A DNA stretch of 64,000 nucleotides from Trichoplax sp. H2 (Eukaryota > Placozoa > Uniplacotomia > Trichoplacea): assembly GCA_003344405.1 (NCBI GenBank), contig NOWV01000014.1:1-64000 (forward strand), given 5' to 3'. Shown piece by piece: positions 26,183-38,498 of the stretch. The notes beneath the pieces are model-generated. The model saw only the letters and a list, made by a program, of their open reading frames with translations. It was not told the DNA's origin and did not search any database. Both the position numbers and the translations under genes were made by a program. Numbering within the stretch: position 1 is the first letter of the stretch; every line of letters begins with the position of its first letter.

Positions 26183-28317
26183 TTTGTTTAAACTATTGGA
26201 AAGCTCTCTAGTTTCATATATCGAATTTTCTCTAAGCGACAAAGATAAAGTCTCATATTTGGTAGGACCCGTTTTAGTTCACAATACTTTAAAAAGTAAT
26301 TTGTATTAAGGAATTGTTGGGACAGTTGGAATAACTTTTGTATATAATAAGACGGTAAAAAGTTTTAATATCGTAGTTTACCAATGCTTTATTACCTGAA
26401 AATTTCAGAATTTTTTGGTCTGTCTACCAATTTTATTTTCGTTTGATTCTAATTACAATAAGGTACAAATTAAAAAAAATATGAAATACTTCGTTTGTTG
26501 TAATATGAAATGTTCCTTATTATATGGCAGACGGTGTCTTCTATTCTAAGCTACCAAGGACGCGAGTGGGTAATCTTTAGTATACATTGGGTTAGGACTT
26601 GAACGTTTTATGATTTTTCATTCATCGTTATAATTATAAACGAAATTACCACACGGTTATCGGGAGGGGTAGCATAACATGCTACAACTATCTGCATTAC
26701 AGTGGTAATACTCACTGTTTTTAATAGACTTGATTACTGAGATACGCTGAAACTTGTACCCATAAAATCAATCAATAATCGTGAATGATAATAACTGTTT
26801 GATGTTCATCTACAGTAGATTCTACACGTTACCCGCCCTATAACTGTAAACCCAAGTTACTGGGCCAATAGCGCAATTAGCATATCGTATAGTATCAAAT
26901 AGTCACTACAACTTGAAAATACAGCATCATTTTTCCTCACCTAATAGTGAGAACGCTTGTCACTTTAATAAGAATCAATAGTAACGATAAAACCGTAATA
27001 AAATTATATGCTTAGGACTGTCTCGTAGATATGGAATGGTATATCGGATTTGTAGTGTACATTTGTCGTAATATTTTATACAATGACTTACTTAACAACA
27101 GTGTGAATTTTTACGCTTAAATCGCATTGCTGTAACTTACAAAGGTATGCTGAGAAGTTACATTTAATGAGCGCCAATTTAGATAAATTGTATTCTAACT
27201 TCTAAATAAATATTAATCCTCTTTAATTAGCTACTAGGAATTGAGCTGCGGATAAAGATACTGTAATGTTATCGCGCTAAATAGTCAGGGACTTGAGGAT
27301 AAAAATGACTTTCCAAAATGAAAAAAATTGATTTAAAGGAATCAATTTTTATTCATTTTTGAAGACGATTTCTATCGAAAAGTCCCTGCAATAGTGTAGA
27401 TTGAACAAACACCTTTATCATATTGTTACATTTACTCATATATTTTCATCACAGGAAATGCTCATCGTTTTGAAAGTGTTTCATTCACTTCCTTTTGATA
27501 TCAAGCCTTGCCTGTATTTGTTTAGTAATAGATACTACTTCAATTAAGCGTATGTATGTTTGGACTATTTCCTGAATATGAATCTTTACGTTACTAGAAT
27601 AGATTACAACTTATCAGAGTATGTTTAATTCAAAAGGAAACGTAGTTACATATACCAGTAGCAATATTATTCTAGTAACCAAATTGATTCCTCAGTATGT
27701 ATAGTTTAGATTTCAACTTGGATAATTCCATCTCAACCCTTTTACTGTTATAACAAAAATCTTAAATAATTATAAATAATAATTAAATTATTATTATTAT
27801 TACATCTTTGTCGACTCTTGGTTGATATTGTTTACCCGGTCCAATTAGTAACCTGTAAACATCCTTAAGTAAAACAGGTAGTATGGATATAAAAAGATTG
27901 TATAAATACTGCAACTTTTTCACTGGTGATGAGTAAGTAGGTCAATTACTAGTTCAATAAAGGCAATAATACATCAATGATAAAATTATTATACAGTACG
28001 AGTTAATGTACATGAGCAGTTACAGACAATATGGATCTGATTTAATCTGCATTCTTTCAAAAATTTTTATCGTCGTAATATGGCTATATACAAAGTTACA
28101 GATGCAGTATGTATATTCTATCGCGCTGAATATATCATACAGATAATATGTGGAAGGATTCAATGCTAAAGAGACGATATACCGTACGTCCTAAGGCTTC
28201 ACACATCGACTTTCATAATCAGCTGTTAGAAAATTGTACGAACGTCTGCCATTTGGCTACCATCATTATCTTTTTTAAATAAGGTAGGGATAAAAATTGT
28301 GCCAGTAAAATGCAACA
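26183..28317. other. Intergenic between convergent SHPRH and TMUB 3' ends
   Basis: No gene is recognised. It contains a long imperfect inverted repeat (27286-27388, listed separately) and an ATT/AAT microsatellite-like stretch near 27775-27802. 3' UTRs of both neighbours should lie at its edges. Confidence 0.5.
27286..27388. repeat. Inverted repeat with 48-bp arms (MITE-like)
   Basis: Arms of 48 bases fold back around a 6-base loop. The outermost 9 bases (CAGGGACTT / AAGTCCCTG) and the innermost 11 (AAAAATTGATT / AATCAATTTTT) pair perfectly; roughly three quarters of the arm pairs overall. Flanks read AAATAGT on the left and, after one or two extra bases, AATAGTG on the right, possibly a 5-6 bp target duplication. 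The best guess is a small nonautonomous DNA transposon; an expressed hairpin RNA is less likely. Confidence 0.65.
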
Positions 28318-29697
28318 TTATGAAACATTGACTCTTCCACTGGTGCCAGCTAACGTCACCATGATTACGACCGTGACAGCAAGAAGGAAAATTACAGCCT
28401 TGCCGCTGAAGTGTTCCATGTTGTAGAAGAAAACAATCCACATAAAAGCGATAAATAGCACAAGTAGAGGAATAAACAATTTACTTAGATCCAATTCTTG
28501 CGATTCCTCTTGTGGTTGGCTTTGTTCCTGGCTTGCTGATTGTTGTTGCCCTTGGCGAAAACCTCGAACAGCATGGATATTGGAATGATTAGTAATATGA
28601 TAAGCAGCAAGTGTCCTAATACTGTCGCGTAATTCATATCCACGGTAAATTAAGCGTACAGACGCACCAGCAGCAAGATCTTGCGGGAAAGCTATCCTAT
28701 ATGGAAGAAAGGGTAATTGTTGATTATGATATTCTAGGATAGTGTATGTAATTTTCTAGTTAGAAGGATTTCTGAGCCTTAAAAAGTACTGTAATCAATG
28801 CAGTTTGACACATTCCAACTACTCAGTACAAGGGTCCATGCAGCTGATTTCTCATATTTTATTGAGCACAGCCTAGCTAAGTATAGTTACGTACTAGTAC
28901 ATGCAATTTGAAGTTATCAATTCCATCCGATAATATTTTTAAGAGACAAGGCTAGGTTGAAAGATAGCTAGCTTTTTGGAGTTATCAACTGTTTTTTTTT
29001 CTTTTGATGAATTAGACTGAAAGTAATGCAAGTACTGATGGCAAAGACTATGAATGAGAAGGTTACAGAGAAATAGCCAGGTTCATTCATAGCATCCTTG
29101 TCCAACTATTCAAATTAATACTCACTCTTTCAACTCGCCAACAGTTGTCATTGGATTAGCAGACACTACTTTCCTGCTCTGGTCTAACATGACAATGGTT
29201 AAAGTCCAAGTTTGATTGGGATCATTTTGTTGTGTCTGATTATTATTAGAACGACTTCTGAGCAATGTATCAGGCTGCGTTGAATGGCTAGCAGCAGGCG
29301 TTGTTGTACTCGTATTGGGAGTTTGATGAATTTGTGATGGATGAGTTTGTGTATCACGATTGTTGAACAAGTTGGTATGATAGGTATCACCAGTAGAAGG
29401 AGTAGATGGTTGATCATGGAGATTAGATTGCATAGGATGATCTGTAGACTGAGTATTTTGCTGCCTTTGCGAATGATTCGCAGGGATACGGATTAAATCA
29501 TCCGTGGATTGATTTGGGTCCACTTCATCGCTATTCCATTGGCTATTTTGACCAGTCATTGTAGCTTGAGGAATTGGCAGTGTAATGCGATGATTATTGG
29601 ATGATTTGACAGCCCACAAAATGACCGCAGCGCAGAACAAGGCGACAGTGCCTATGGATAACAGGACTTCATCATCAATGCCTTCGATGACCGCCAT
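28318..29697 (-). CDS. TMUB: TMUB1/TMUB2-type transmembrane ubiquitin-like protein
   Basis: Exons 29697..29126 and 28696..28318 flank a 429-bp phase-2 intron (donor GTGAGT, acceptor TTCCATATAG), giving 316 residues. The N-terminus AVIEGIDDEV followed by a membrane segment (about 11-30) matches the TMUB family signature. A long Asn/Gln/Thr/Ser-rich linker (about 40-160) precedes a ubiquitin-like fold (about 162-240, with VRLIYRGYELRDSIRTL) split by the intron. Two more membrane segments (about 264-282 and 291-308) close the protein. Vertebrate TMUB1 (HOPS) shuttles between ER and nucleus and associates with ER-associated degradation components such as gp78. The ATG at 29697 is preferred because it gives the conserved family N-terminus; the upstream extension lacks an ATG. 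The repeat island at 29.8-31 kb lies just upstream. Confidence 0.92.
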
Positions 29698-29824
29698 ATT
29701 GGAGAAGTTGCTAAAGAATCTGCAGTCAGTCAATGACGTCACCGTGCAGGGTGTCGAAGCTTACCGGTGGCTCATGGATCGCTAGATGCCCTGTGGTGAG
29801 ACGATAACAGTGTACTGTACAGTA

Positions 29825-30262
29825 CTGTACAGCAGCTTTACTTCATTCTTGTACTGTAGAATACAGTATAACGTGTTCAAGATGGTGCCGAGTCAACTAC
29901 GGAATACATGTACAGTAGAACGGAAAGCGGATGCGCACTTGAGCTCCTCGCGGATTGCACCTGCGTATTTCTTTCATGCCGCAACAGTGGGCTAACTATG
30001 GAACATGATACTGTACTGTACATACACTCAGTGTACAGTACTATACTGTACAGTACTGTACTGTACTGTACAGTACACTGTACAGTAGCTTTGCTTCATG
30101 CTTGTACTGTAGAATGTACAGTCAAGATGGTGCCGACTGCCGAGTCAGCTACGGAATGGAATGGAACGCGGATGCGCACTTGAGCTCCTCGCCGACTGCA
30201 CCTGCGTATTTCTTTTCATTCAGCCAAAGTGGGCAAACTATGGAGCATGATACAATACTGTA
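29825..30262. repeat. GTACTGTAC-rich tandem duplication upstream of TMUB
   Basis: Two diverged direct copies (about 29825-30020 and 30078-30262) share the sequence from CTGTACAG through GATGGTGCCGA, GGATGCGCACTTGAGCTCC, TGCACCTGCGTATTTCTTT and CATGATAC. Each ends in self-complementary runs of GTACTGTAC/CAGTAC. The copies start about 253 bp apart. They sit 130-570 bp upstream of the TMUB start codon, so promoter function is possible but unproven. Confidence 0.8.
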
Positions 30263-30616
30263 CACAGTGTACAGTACAGTACATTACAGTATTCAAGGTG
30301 GCTGTACAGTACTGTACTGTACTGTACGTACTGTATTAAGAGTATGCTCGTTGCTGCTCATTCTACGCTTGACCAAGTTGTTCATCTCCATTTTTCGTCC
30401 AGCTTTGGAAAGAGTCTATTGGCTATCATCAAGACGGTGATGTCCACTGAAATACTGTGATAGCTCTACTGTGTCCCCAAAATCGCTTAAGGAGTTGTTA
30501 TGAAAGGAAAAGAACCTGAGAAAAATGTGTCCAACCTTTCCTAGCTCGAATAGGGTACACAGTACTGTACAGTATGATACACTCTATTACGCCAAGGGGC
30601 ACAGTATACAGTACAG

Positions 30617-30972
30617 TAGGCTGTTGACGAGTTGGGCAACCATGGGTTGATACACGGACTATAATAGTACTGTACCGTACCGTGCCAATTGCTCAGGACC
30701 AGTACAGTGCCCCACTTGCTCATGCTCATAATTGATATACGGACCGTAATAGTACTGTACCGTACCGTGCCAACAGCCCAGGACCAGTACAGTGCCCCAT
30801 TTGCTCATGCTCATAAGGACATTTTTAAAAGGCATACTGTAGGCTGTTGACGAGTTGGGCTACCATAGGTTGATATACGGACCGTAATAGTACTGTACCG
30901 TACCGTGCCAATAGCTTAGGACCAGTACAGTGCCCCATTTGCTCATGCTCATTAGGACATTTTAAAAGGGAA
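30617..30972. repeat. Tandem repeat array with CAGTAC/GTACTG core
   Basis: Three copies of an ~85-bp unit (about 30647-30730, 30731-30816, 30869-30953) share ATAGTACTGTACCGTACCGT, GGACCAGTACAGTGCCCC and TTGCTCATGCTCAT. A 27-bp lead (AGGCTGTTGACGAGTTGGGC then ACCAT) precedes the first and third copies, and an AGGACATTTT-AAAAGG tail follows the second and third. Open frames over the array (minus, 30541-30729 and 30825-31115) use different frames in different copies, so coding is unlikely. Confidence 0.8.
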
Positions 30973-33900
30973 AGGACTGGAGAAGAAAGAAAGCCGCGGA
31001 TGCCATGACAATAATGGCGAATGGAGTCAATAGGCATTTGTTTAAGCCCAGTACAAGCAGTATGGAATGGGAAAATTAAAAAAGTCCTGCAGGCATTTTG
31101 TATTGAAACTGTCATTATCGAGTATTATACCCTTGTGTATCCATCTAATCAACGTTCATAATAGGACATTGATTTTCTCTTGATTGGATTGCCTATTCAG
31201 CCAGGACAACGATCTGACGGAGTTAGCAAATCGATTCCATTCCATTTCTATCTTGGGCCATCGTAGCGACGAGGAGACCAGTGGCAGTCGTTCAAGCCAT
31301 TCTTCAAGAGTCAATTGCTATCTTCAAGGCTTTACTTGACCGACAATTCAATTTAATTTGTTATCCTATCGTATTAAGTCAACCCTTCTACTTGAAAAGT
31401 GAAAAGAAATCGATTCAGCCAGAAAATTTCAATTCATACGTTGGCGTCGTTGAATGTCCAATATTTGGATATCTCTCCTATATCTCCCCCCCGTCTTTCG
31501 TCATTAGGATTGCATTTTTCCACGCTTTGCTGACATCTTTATCCACAACTCTATTTTAGACACTTTAACCATTCCATAAACTACCTCCATTGTTGGCCTT
31601 ATAAGCGACATTCTACAGTTCCAGCATGTTATCGGTAAGAACGAAACTACCATTTCCACTTGCTCGTGCCATTGACTGTCGATGCATAAATAGGAATAGT
31701 TGATGGGAAAATTTTTTATTTTCCTGTTATTTTAATGACGGGGGCGATATCGTCAATGGACTGTAACTAAATTCGATACCAATGACTCTGTAGATGGGAG
31801 AAAATGAGAGATTGATTGATTGATGATATTGATAGTATAGTTATTATTATATTTCAATGATATTCAAAATGCGACTCTACTTGCCCTTGAGAATTCCATT
31901 CTCACTAGCAGCACTGACAGTAACATGATGGTAGTTGCAATATCTTTTTATCCTGATGAAGGTTTTGCCTTTTATTCGATATGAAAAGTATAAATACCAG
32001 AGAGTGATGGTACGACTGTCATGGATTGATTATAAATGTAAGAAAAAAGAATATTTCAACCTTTACTAAATCATTATAATTCGTACAACTTTGACTTTGC
32101 TCCTCAATAACAGTTTGAGTGCAATAAATAAGAACAATCCAGCTTGACCATGGTATGAATCAATAGACACCAACTACAGTATATTGCTAACTTTGATTTA
32201 TAATTATCACAACTTAGACGCTGTGTTATAGTCATGACCGATTGAAAACTTCAAGTTGTCCGAAAAATTATCGTCATCATCTTTCCATAGCTTTTATACT
32301 CTTTTGAAGAGAATCGCAGCTTGACTAGTCCGATTGCAATATACTGTGTGCTGTAAATACTCTACTTTTTCATCGACGAGAAATTGAATTTCCTTTTTCT
32401 CACGTTTTCACTTTTTTTTGATTTTTATTTACTATCCGTTGAGTAGCTACCATCAGTATAGGATGTAATCTCCCATCAGTAATGTACAATAAATTAAATC
32501 GTTGCTACTATTTACTTTTACTGCGCATACTAGCTATCGATCCAAAACAACATTCCTTCTGAACTCATTAATTTCTCTTTCCTCTATTTTGGGGGCACTT
32601 TTCTCTTTTTATTCACTTCTTATCACAAATACTGTACTCTAGAAGAACTATTATGGCCTTTCAGCATTAGCAATTTTCTGTAATAATGACAGGCTTGCAA
32701 GAAATGAAATTGAAGTCAATATCCTCCTAGCGAACATATTGTACTGTACAGAGTCTATCGTTGTAGGTGATGTAGCCATTACGCAAATATCCGTTTACAA
32801 TGTCGTAAATAAAATGCTGCGATATCATTCTCTGTTATATTTTCTGTAACCCTTGCAGTTGGTATATTGTCAAGTAAGAAATCAAACGGTAATGATGAAA
32901 AGATTAACACTAAGCTCCCATCAATTACGAATCATACAATCTTTTCAATAATATTGAAATTGACCACGGTATTTCGCTCACTCAAAGTAGACTCTTTCTA
33001 TGCAAAAGTTGATCAAAAAATAAAATTATCTCTAATTTCACGATTCTTTACAGCTATATTGACATAACTGCGTATTACAGTACAATATACAAGCCTGCAC
33101 AATATCAGGAGCTATCTTGAACATGGACTTTTTGTTGATTTTCGATTAATTTATAATTGAATTCGTGAGCAAATATTGTGTAAGTGCAGTCAACCACAAG
33201 TGATTACTTTATATTAGCAGACTGTAAATCAGATGGAAAAACCCATAGATTGCTGTCTATGATACATTCTTAATCCACAGTTTAACCAATATCTTTCTAT
33301 GAATGATTCAATCATGTAAATCCTTCGTTATTTTATTCGAGTTGTAAAATGGAATTCATTTGATCAAGTGTGTCCATCTAACATTTAAAATATCAATCAA
33401 CCAGGATGATCACAACAATAGCGTAAATTTTCAATACTTTAGATCATTTCTACCTACTGTAAAGCATATTATGGACTACATTTACTTCTATTTTTTTTTA
33501 GTATTTGAGCTCACTAAAGTAAGTAATAGCCAAAGTTTAGTTATTATTACAACCGCCCATAAAATAGAGAAATTTTTTCTACTCGTGTTTTCCTTTGTAT
33601 ATGTTCATATATATAATCACAATCTTAAGTTTGACGATTATCATTTTTATTTTTGGATATCTATATATACAGTACAGTACGTCAGGGTCAGTACACGTAG
33701 GCTACATATTTTCATCATTTATTACCCTTATCGCTACTTGTTTTTATTATACGAAATTATTGCTCAGTATATAGCGATAGCTGTACATTATTTAGCTTTC
33801 CTATCTGCGGAAATCTGTTGTTATCACATTGTTGATGAGCTTGTTATGCGTACGTAAATATCTTAGTACAGAAGCAAAAATAGAACTAGATACAACATAG

Positions 33901-36555
33901 CAATCACTGACTAAAAGGTCAAGTAGTTCTTGAGGCAATTATGGCAATGACTTGATTCACGATGGGGGATAAAATCGATTTTCGTGAAACGGTCTTTATA
34001 GCTCTGAACGCGATAATATTGTTACAAGACGATTGCCAAGGCATTCAATTCCAACGTTAAAATGATCTTTGTCCATCACGATGGCAATACAATAGGATTT
34101 TTCCTATCACAAAACAGGATATCTAGTCTACTTCAAGGAGGGTTAATTTAATAGATTGATATAATGATGACACGGTATCATTGGAGGCTAAAAAAATTGT
34201 TGTATCTATGTTGTATCTTATAAACGGCCATCGTTACGTTTTCTTGAACGTACTGCCTTGTTTTAATATATTGCCCTAACTTCATGATGATGTTTACGTA
34301 TACTGGCTCACGATTCAATCTGTTAATAGAATCAAGAAAGGTAAGCAGCACAGTATACAGTACCACAGTAGTATGAAAAGTCCATAATAGTATAATGATA
34401 ACGTAATTTCATCCTGTTTTTCATAAAAAATGTAATGTCGATATCGTCTCTCTATTGATTGATGTACCTGATGCCTAGTATGATTAAAGCATACTTCACC
34501 GCGTATGATGTACCTTTAATGTAGTAGGAACTTTTCATTCTTTTTCTTGTAATTGCGCCAGATTTTACCTACGTGGACTTTCCTGTATATTTAATGTTGG
34601 ATACCTTACATTATATAGCCCATGATGCAGTATGTACAGTACTACATTTTGGAAAGCGTCGTCTTCATACAATACTACTGATGCTTATTGTTATTAAAGT
34701 GAGCAAATATAGCACATGAGTGCCTTAATCCACAATGAAATTGGATTGCAATGGTATCGAATTCGTATTGGCAAGATTTTGCTCAAATTTTGTACTCTAG
34801 GCACAAATATTACTGTAGTTACATCATCGACCAACTTTATGTCATTGCATGCACGGCATATACTGTGCTTTTGCAAATTAGCTTATGCTGTGCCTGTAGG
34901 TGATAGAATGATCTCTTCTCCTCAAAATATCTCCTATGATTAGTCGTTAATTAATTGATGTTTTACTTTAGATCCGACCTCTAAAGTAAGAGGATTTGTA
35001 AGGTCATCCTATTCTTTCGGATATTCTATAGTGTGTCTGTCCTAAGCCTATTTTTCGACAATAGTAATTAGGCATTTGGCCATCAAGAATAGCTAGAAGG
35101 TTGATTGTCCTGGTACTGTGACTGCAACTAAAATGTTAACCTCCCTATATACTGTACGTATGTAGCAATGTTTCCAGACCTCACTACAAAAGTTTTTATT
35201 TTTCAATGCCTACTTGACGTACTGTATATCAGAAGGTATAAATGATGTAAGATAGTAAATTACCAACCAAAACAGTTACTATTGTAAATTGCTACTCAAG
35301 CAGTTAATCAGCAGTAAATTCCAGCTCTTTTTTTAATTGATCATGGCCAGTATTTTTAGATCAAAATGTTGAACGTTCTTTACCTATTGTCTGGAAATAG
35401 CGATATTCTATTGTTTGCCTTTTTCTATTACAATCTTATCTTATCATATATGATTGTTTATTCTCTAATACTGTTATACTCTCTTTACATCAATGGAAGA
35501 AAAAACACTTTTTACTGTTGCTTTTGTCCATCTGATTTTCGTTTATTCGTTTTATTTATTTACTTCTTTAATTTATTGCCTACCAACGACGCAATTTTTG
35601 GTGAGAATTTGTATATCCCTTCTCAATGTCACCATGTCTATACAATGCATATGCGATCAATCCGTTACTGTACCGGTCCAAAATTGATAAATTGTTCAAT
35701 TTATAGTTATTGAATACGCGGCAAAATACGATCAGGAATCAGTCATCTCATACAGACTCTTGACAAACCTTAGGGCAAGATTAAAAGTATGCTGCTGATT
35801 AATGTAACTATCGAAGATTTTACTTTAATACAGCTACCTCACTTGATCAACTCGAAATACTAACGTAAATGACTTGCTAATCGCAAACCACGTTTAGTTG
35901 TACGAGATTATTTCTGCTTTCGATGATATCAAGTAAAATGTAATGCTGTAACTTACTGACGTTTTCTGCTAAATGCTAAGATGATATTGTATGGGTATTA
36001 GTGATTTATGATGACTACGCTATGAAATTAACATTGAGTTAAAAACAAATAGTAGTATTGCCGCCATCTGATCATAGAGTACCACCAATAACAAACTGTT
36101 AAATAAATATATTTCCTTAATTAATCACTCTTATGCCGAATTACTCTTTGCAAAATGAAACTTGTGTTGACATTGAGGTTGATCAAATAGTGATACAACT
36201 ACAAAAATGAAATTATTTTACTGATGCATGCTTAGCTGCTAATTTATCGATTCTCTTCCTTTGAAATAGCAAATCTTTTTTGTTGTAATAGGTTATAATT
36301 TTCAATTTCTGTATACGATAGGACAGTTGGTCCATGATAAAATTTTATATGAGAATACTGCATATTAAAGAGTTCTCATACTGTACAGTACACGTAGTAG
36401 TTTCATTTTTATCGCGATAAAATTAACCCGTGATCATATTCCATTTTCTATGTTTATCACTAAGGAAAAGTTAGTTAACGTATACTGTATACTTGCAGCT
36501 ATGTATCTTTCCTTCAATTAGAAGACAATAACCGATTGTATTTTTTATCCTCGAT
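30973..36555. other. Intergenic between TMUB and the RRM gene
   Basis: AT-rich, pyrimidine-rich on the plus strand. Longer open frames (31281-31559, 33360-33857, 35366-35713, plus) are rich in Tyr, Phe, Ile and Leu, mostly start with non-ATG codons and show no domain; I treat them as chance. A short 5' coding exon of the RRM gene may be hidden here. Confidence 0.4.
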
Positions 36556-36581
36556 CCTCATAGGAGGAGTTAGAAAAGTCA

Positions 36582-38498
36582 ATGAAAATTTTTATTGGTG
36601 GATTAAGTTTTGATACCACGGATGAGACACTTCGAAATTACTTTGCTAAATATGGAGATATTGCTGACAGTGTAGTGATATGCGAGTCTGGTTCAAGGAA
36701 ACCGAGAGGTTTTGGATTTGTTACCTATAAAGATGTAACTAGTGTTAAGAATTGCTTAGCTGGTATACCTCACCAGATTGATGGTAAAACTGTTGAAGTC
36801 AAGCATGCAGTACCAAGAGAAAGTAATGAATTAGCAGCACCTCATGAACGACGCTCTAAAAAGATTTTTATTGGTAGGTCAATAGTCTATTTCCATTATT
36901 AGTACTAGCCGTAATTATGAATTGTAACTGGTGCCCTGTTCTTGTTAAAATATGTCCGCATATAAATTCCTACTATTGACTTCCAGTCTCCTATCATCTA
37001 CATACATATTAATTACTAATAATTCATTAATATACTAGGCATTTATAACAACATTTGTCGCATTAATTAGACATTAAAGTTTTTAAGGAGTAGATTCACG
37101 AATTTTTAAAAATTCTATAAACTTCTGCAAGAATATCATATTAACCATTTTTTAACTTATCATACGCGTAGATTATTCTTAGCGGTACAATAACAGAATA
37201 TGCTATTTTCATTCTTTTTTTCTTCCAATACCCCATCAAGGTGGACTTGGAGCATCAACTACTGAAACTGAAATTCGCCAGTATTTTAATCAATTTGGTA
37301 AAATATTGAATATCGATCTGAAAAAAGATCGTGACACCAATGTTTTAAGAGGTTTTGGATTTGTAGTATTTGAAGCCGAAGACTCTGTAGATAAGGTCTT
37401 AACTGCTAGGTGAGATGATGAAAGTAATTTTTTCTCTAATTTTATCTTGAATCTGTTGGAATTGTACTGTAGCAGCAATGATTAGGCGCAGTTTTGAACA
37501 TACACATATTTTAAAAAACAAAAGTGCACGGTAATATTCAAATTCAATATCGTAAGTATATTAACATTCATACTACAGTGATATCTACAGTATACTGTAT
37601 CTAAATCAATTGTCATAGATACTTCTATGTGGGTACTGTAATTGCTTATTGGATTAATGATGATCATATGTTAAATTACTCTATTTAACATGTTAGATAC
37701 CATGATGTCGGTGGTCGCAAAGTTGAAGTTAAGAAAGCTGAGCCACGTAGTGCATTAAGTACCAGTAACAATAACGGTATAGGGCGATTTCCAAGAATGG
37801 ACACCAATGATACCTACCCATCAGATGGCTACTTCAAATGGGATGGAAGAGTACGTGAAAAGATTTCCGGCTATTTGGATCGACATGGACCTTTAATTGC
37901 TAATGCACAAAGTGATAACAACCTATCATTTGTAAACGGATATGATGATCATCGTTTCTCACCGAATCATATCGATAGTGATGAACTACTGCACAAAGGC
38001 GGAGCAATATATCGTCGTCAACCTGAAAGACCTTCTCGCGTTGATTGTGATGTTCCATACAATTCTGACTTAGTTTTCGATGCAAACTTCTCTAATTATC
38101 CCGTAAATAGTATACAGTACGACCAAGTACGAGATCTTTATGATCTAGATGCCAATAACTATAATGTCAATCCGCTACCAAGAGATTATCATCATTCTTT
38201 ACCATTGTATAGTAAACAACCCAGCGGAAGGCCTGATGGTAACCATAATAATGTTATCGCGCGTCAAGCTGGTGGCTACCAGCGGCATTTGTCAAGACTC
38301 CATTACGACTTTGATAGAATGCCAGAACACGATGGAAAAGAAGCCATGGTAGGAAAGATTTCTTCTGAACGATTACCTTATGACTTTCAGCCAAATCTAT
38401 CGCGTCGTCATAACTCTAATAGGAGGCAATCAAGGTTAGATCATCCCCAAGCAAGCGGTGCTACCTACAAAGGTATTCGTAGGGCCTACCCATACTAG
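36582..38498 (+). CDS. hnRNP A/B-DAZAP1-type tandem RRM RNA-binding protein
   Basis: Exons 36582-36873, 37241-37409 and 37697-38498 (phases 1 and 2 agree) give at least 420 residues. RRM1 has RNP2 KIFIGG at 2-7 and RNP1 RGFGFVTY at 42-49. The linker PHQIDGKTVEVKHAVPRE resembles hnRNP A1. RRM2 has KIFIGG at 94-99, RNP1 RGFGFVVF at 134-141, and ends HDVGGRKVEVKKAEPR as in DAZAP1. The tail of about 235 residues is Arg/Asp/Tyr/Asn/Ser-rich and disordered-looking, without the usual Gly-rich region. Family roles are nuclear mRNA processing, export and translation control. The true start is uncertain: the frame stays open upstream to a good acceptor (CCTCATAG at about 36563), adding EELEKS, so a short upstream coding exon is likely; the listed start is the first ATG. 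Confidence 0.88.

Noticed and set aside
27286-27388. Hairpin as a microRNA precursor
   Set aside because: Arms are longer than a typical animal precursor, the ends suggest a transposon, and placozoans (the suspected host) are reported to lack canonical microRNAs.
29199-29417. 72-codon minus-strand ORF
   Set aside because: Shadow of the Thr/Asn/Gln-rich linker of TMUB in another frame.
30825-31115. 96-codon minus-strand ATG ORF over the GTAC repeat array
   Set aside because: Other copies of the same repeat are read in a different frame or broken, so no protein unit is conserved.
33360-33857. 165-codon plus-strand ORF, the longest in its region
   Set aside because: Starts with TTG and is dominated by Tyr, Phe, Ile and His as expected from AT-rich DNA; no domain, no splice context.
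35366-35713. 115-codon plus-strand ORF with hydrophobic stretches
   Set aside because: A second overlapping frame (35493-35687) is open too; composition is typical of pyrimidine-rich noncoding DNA.
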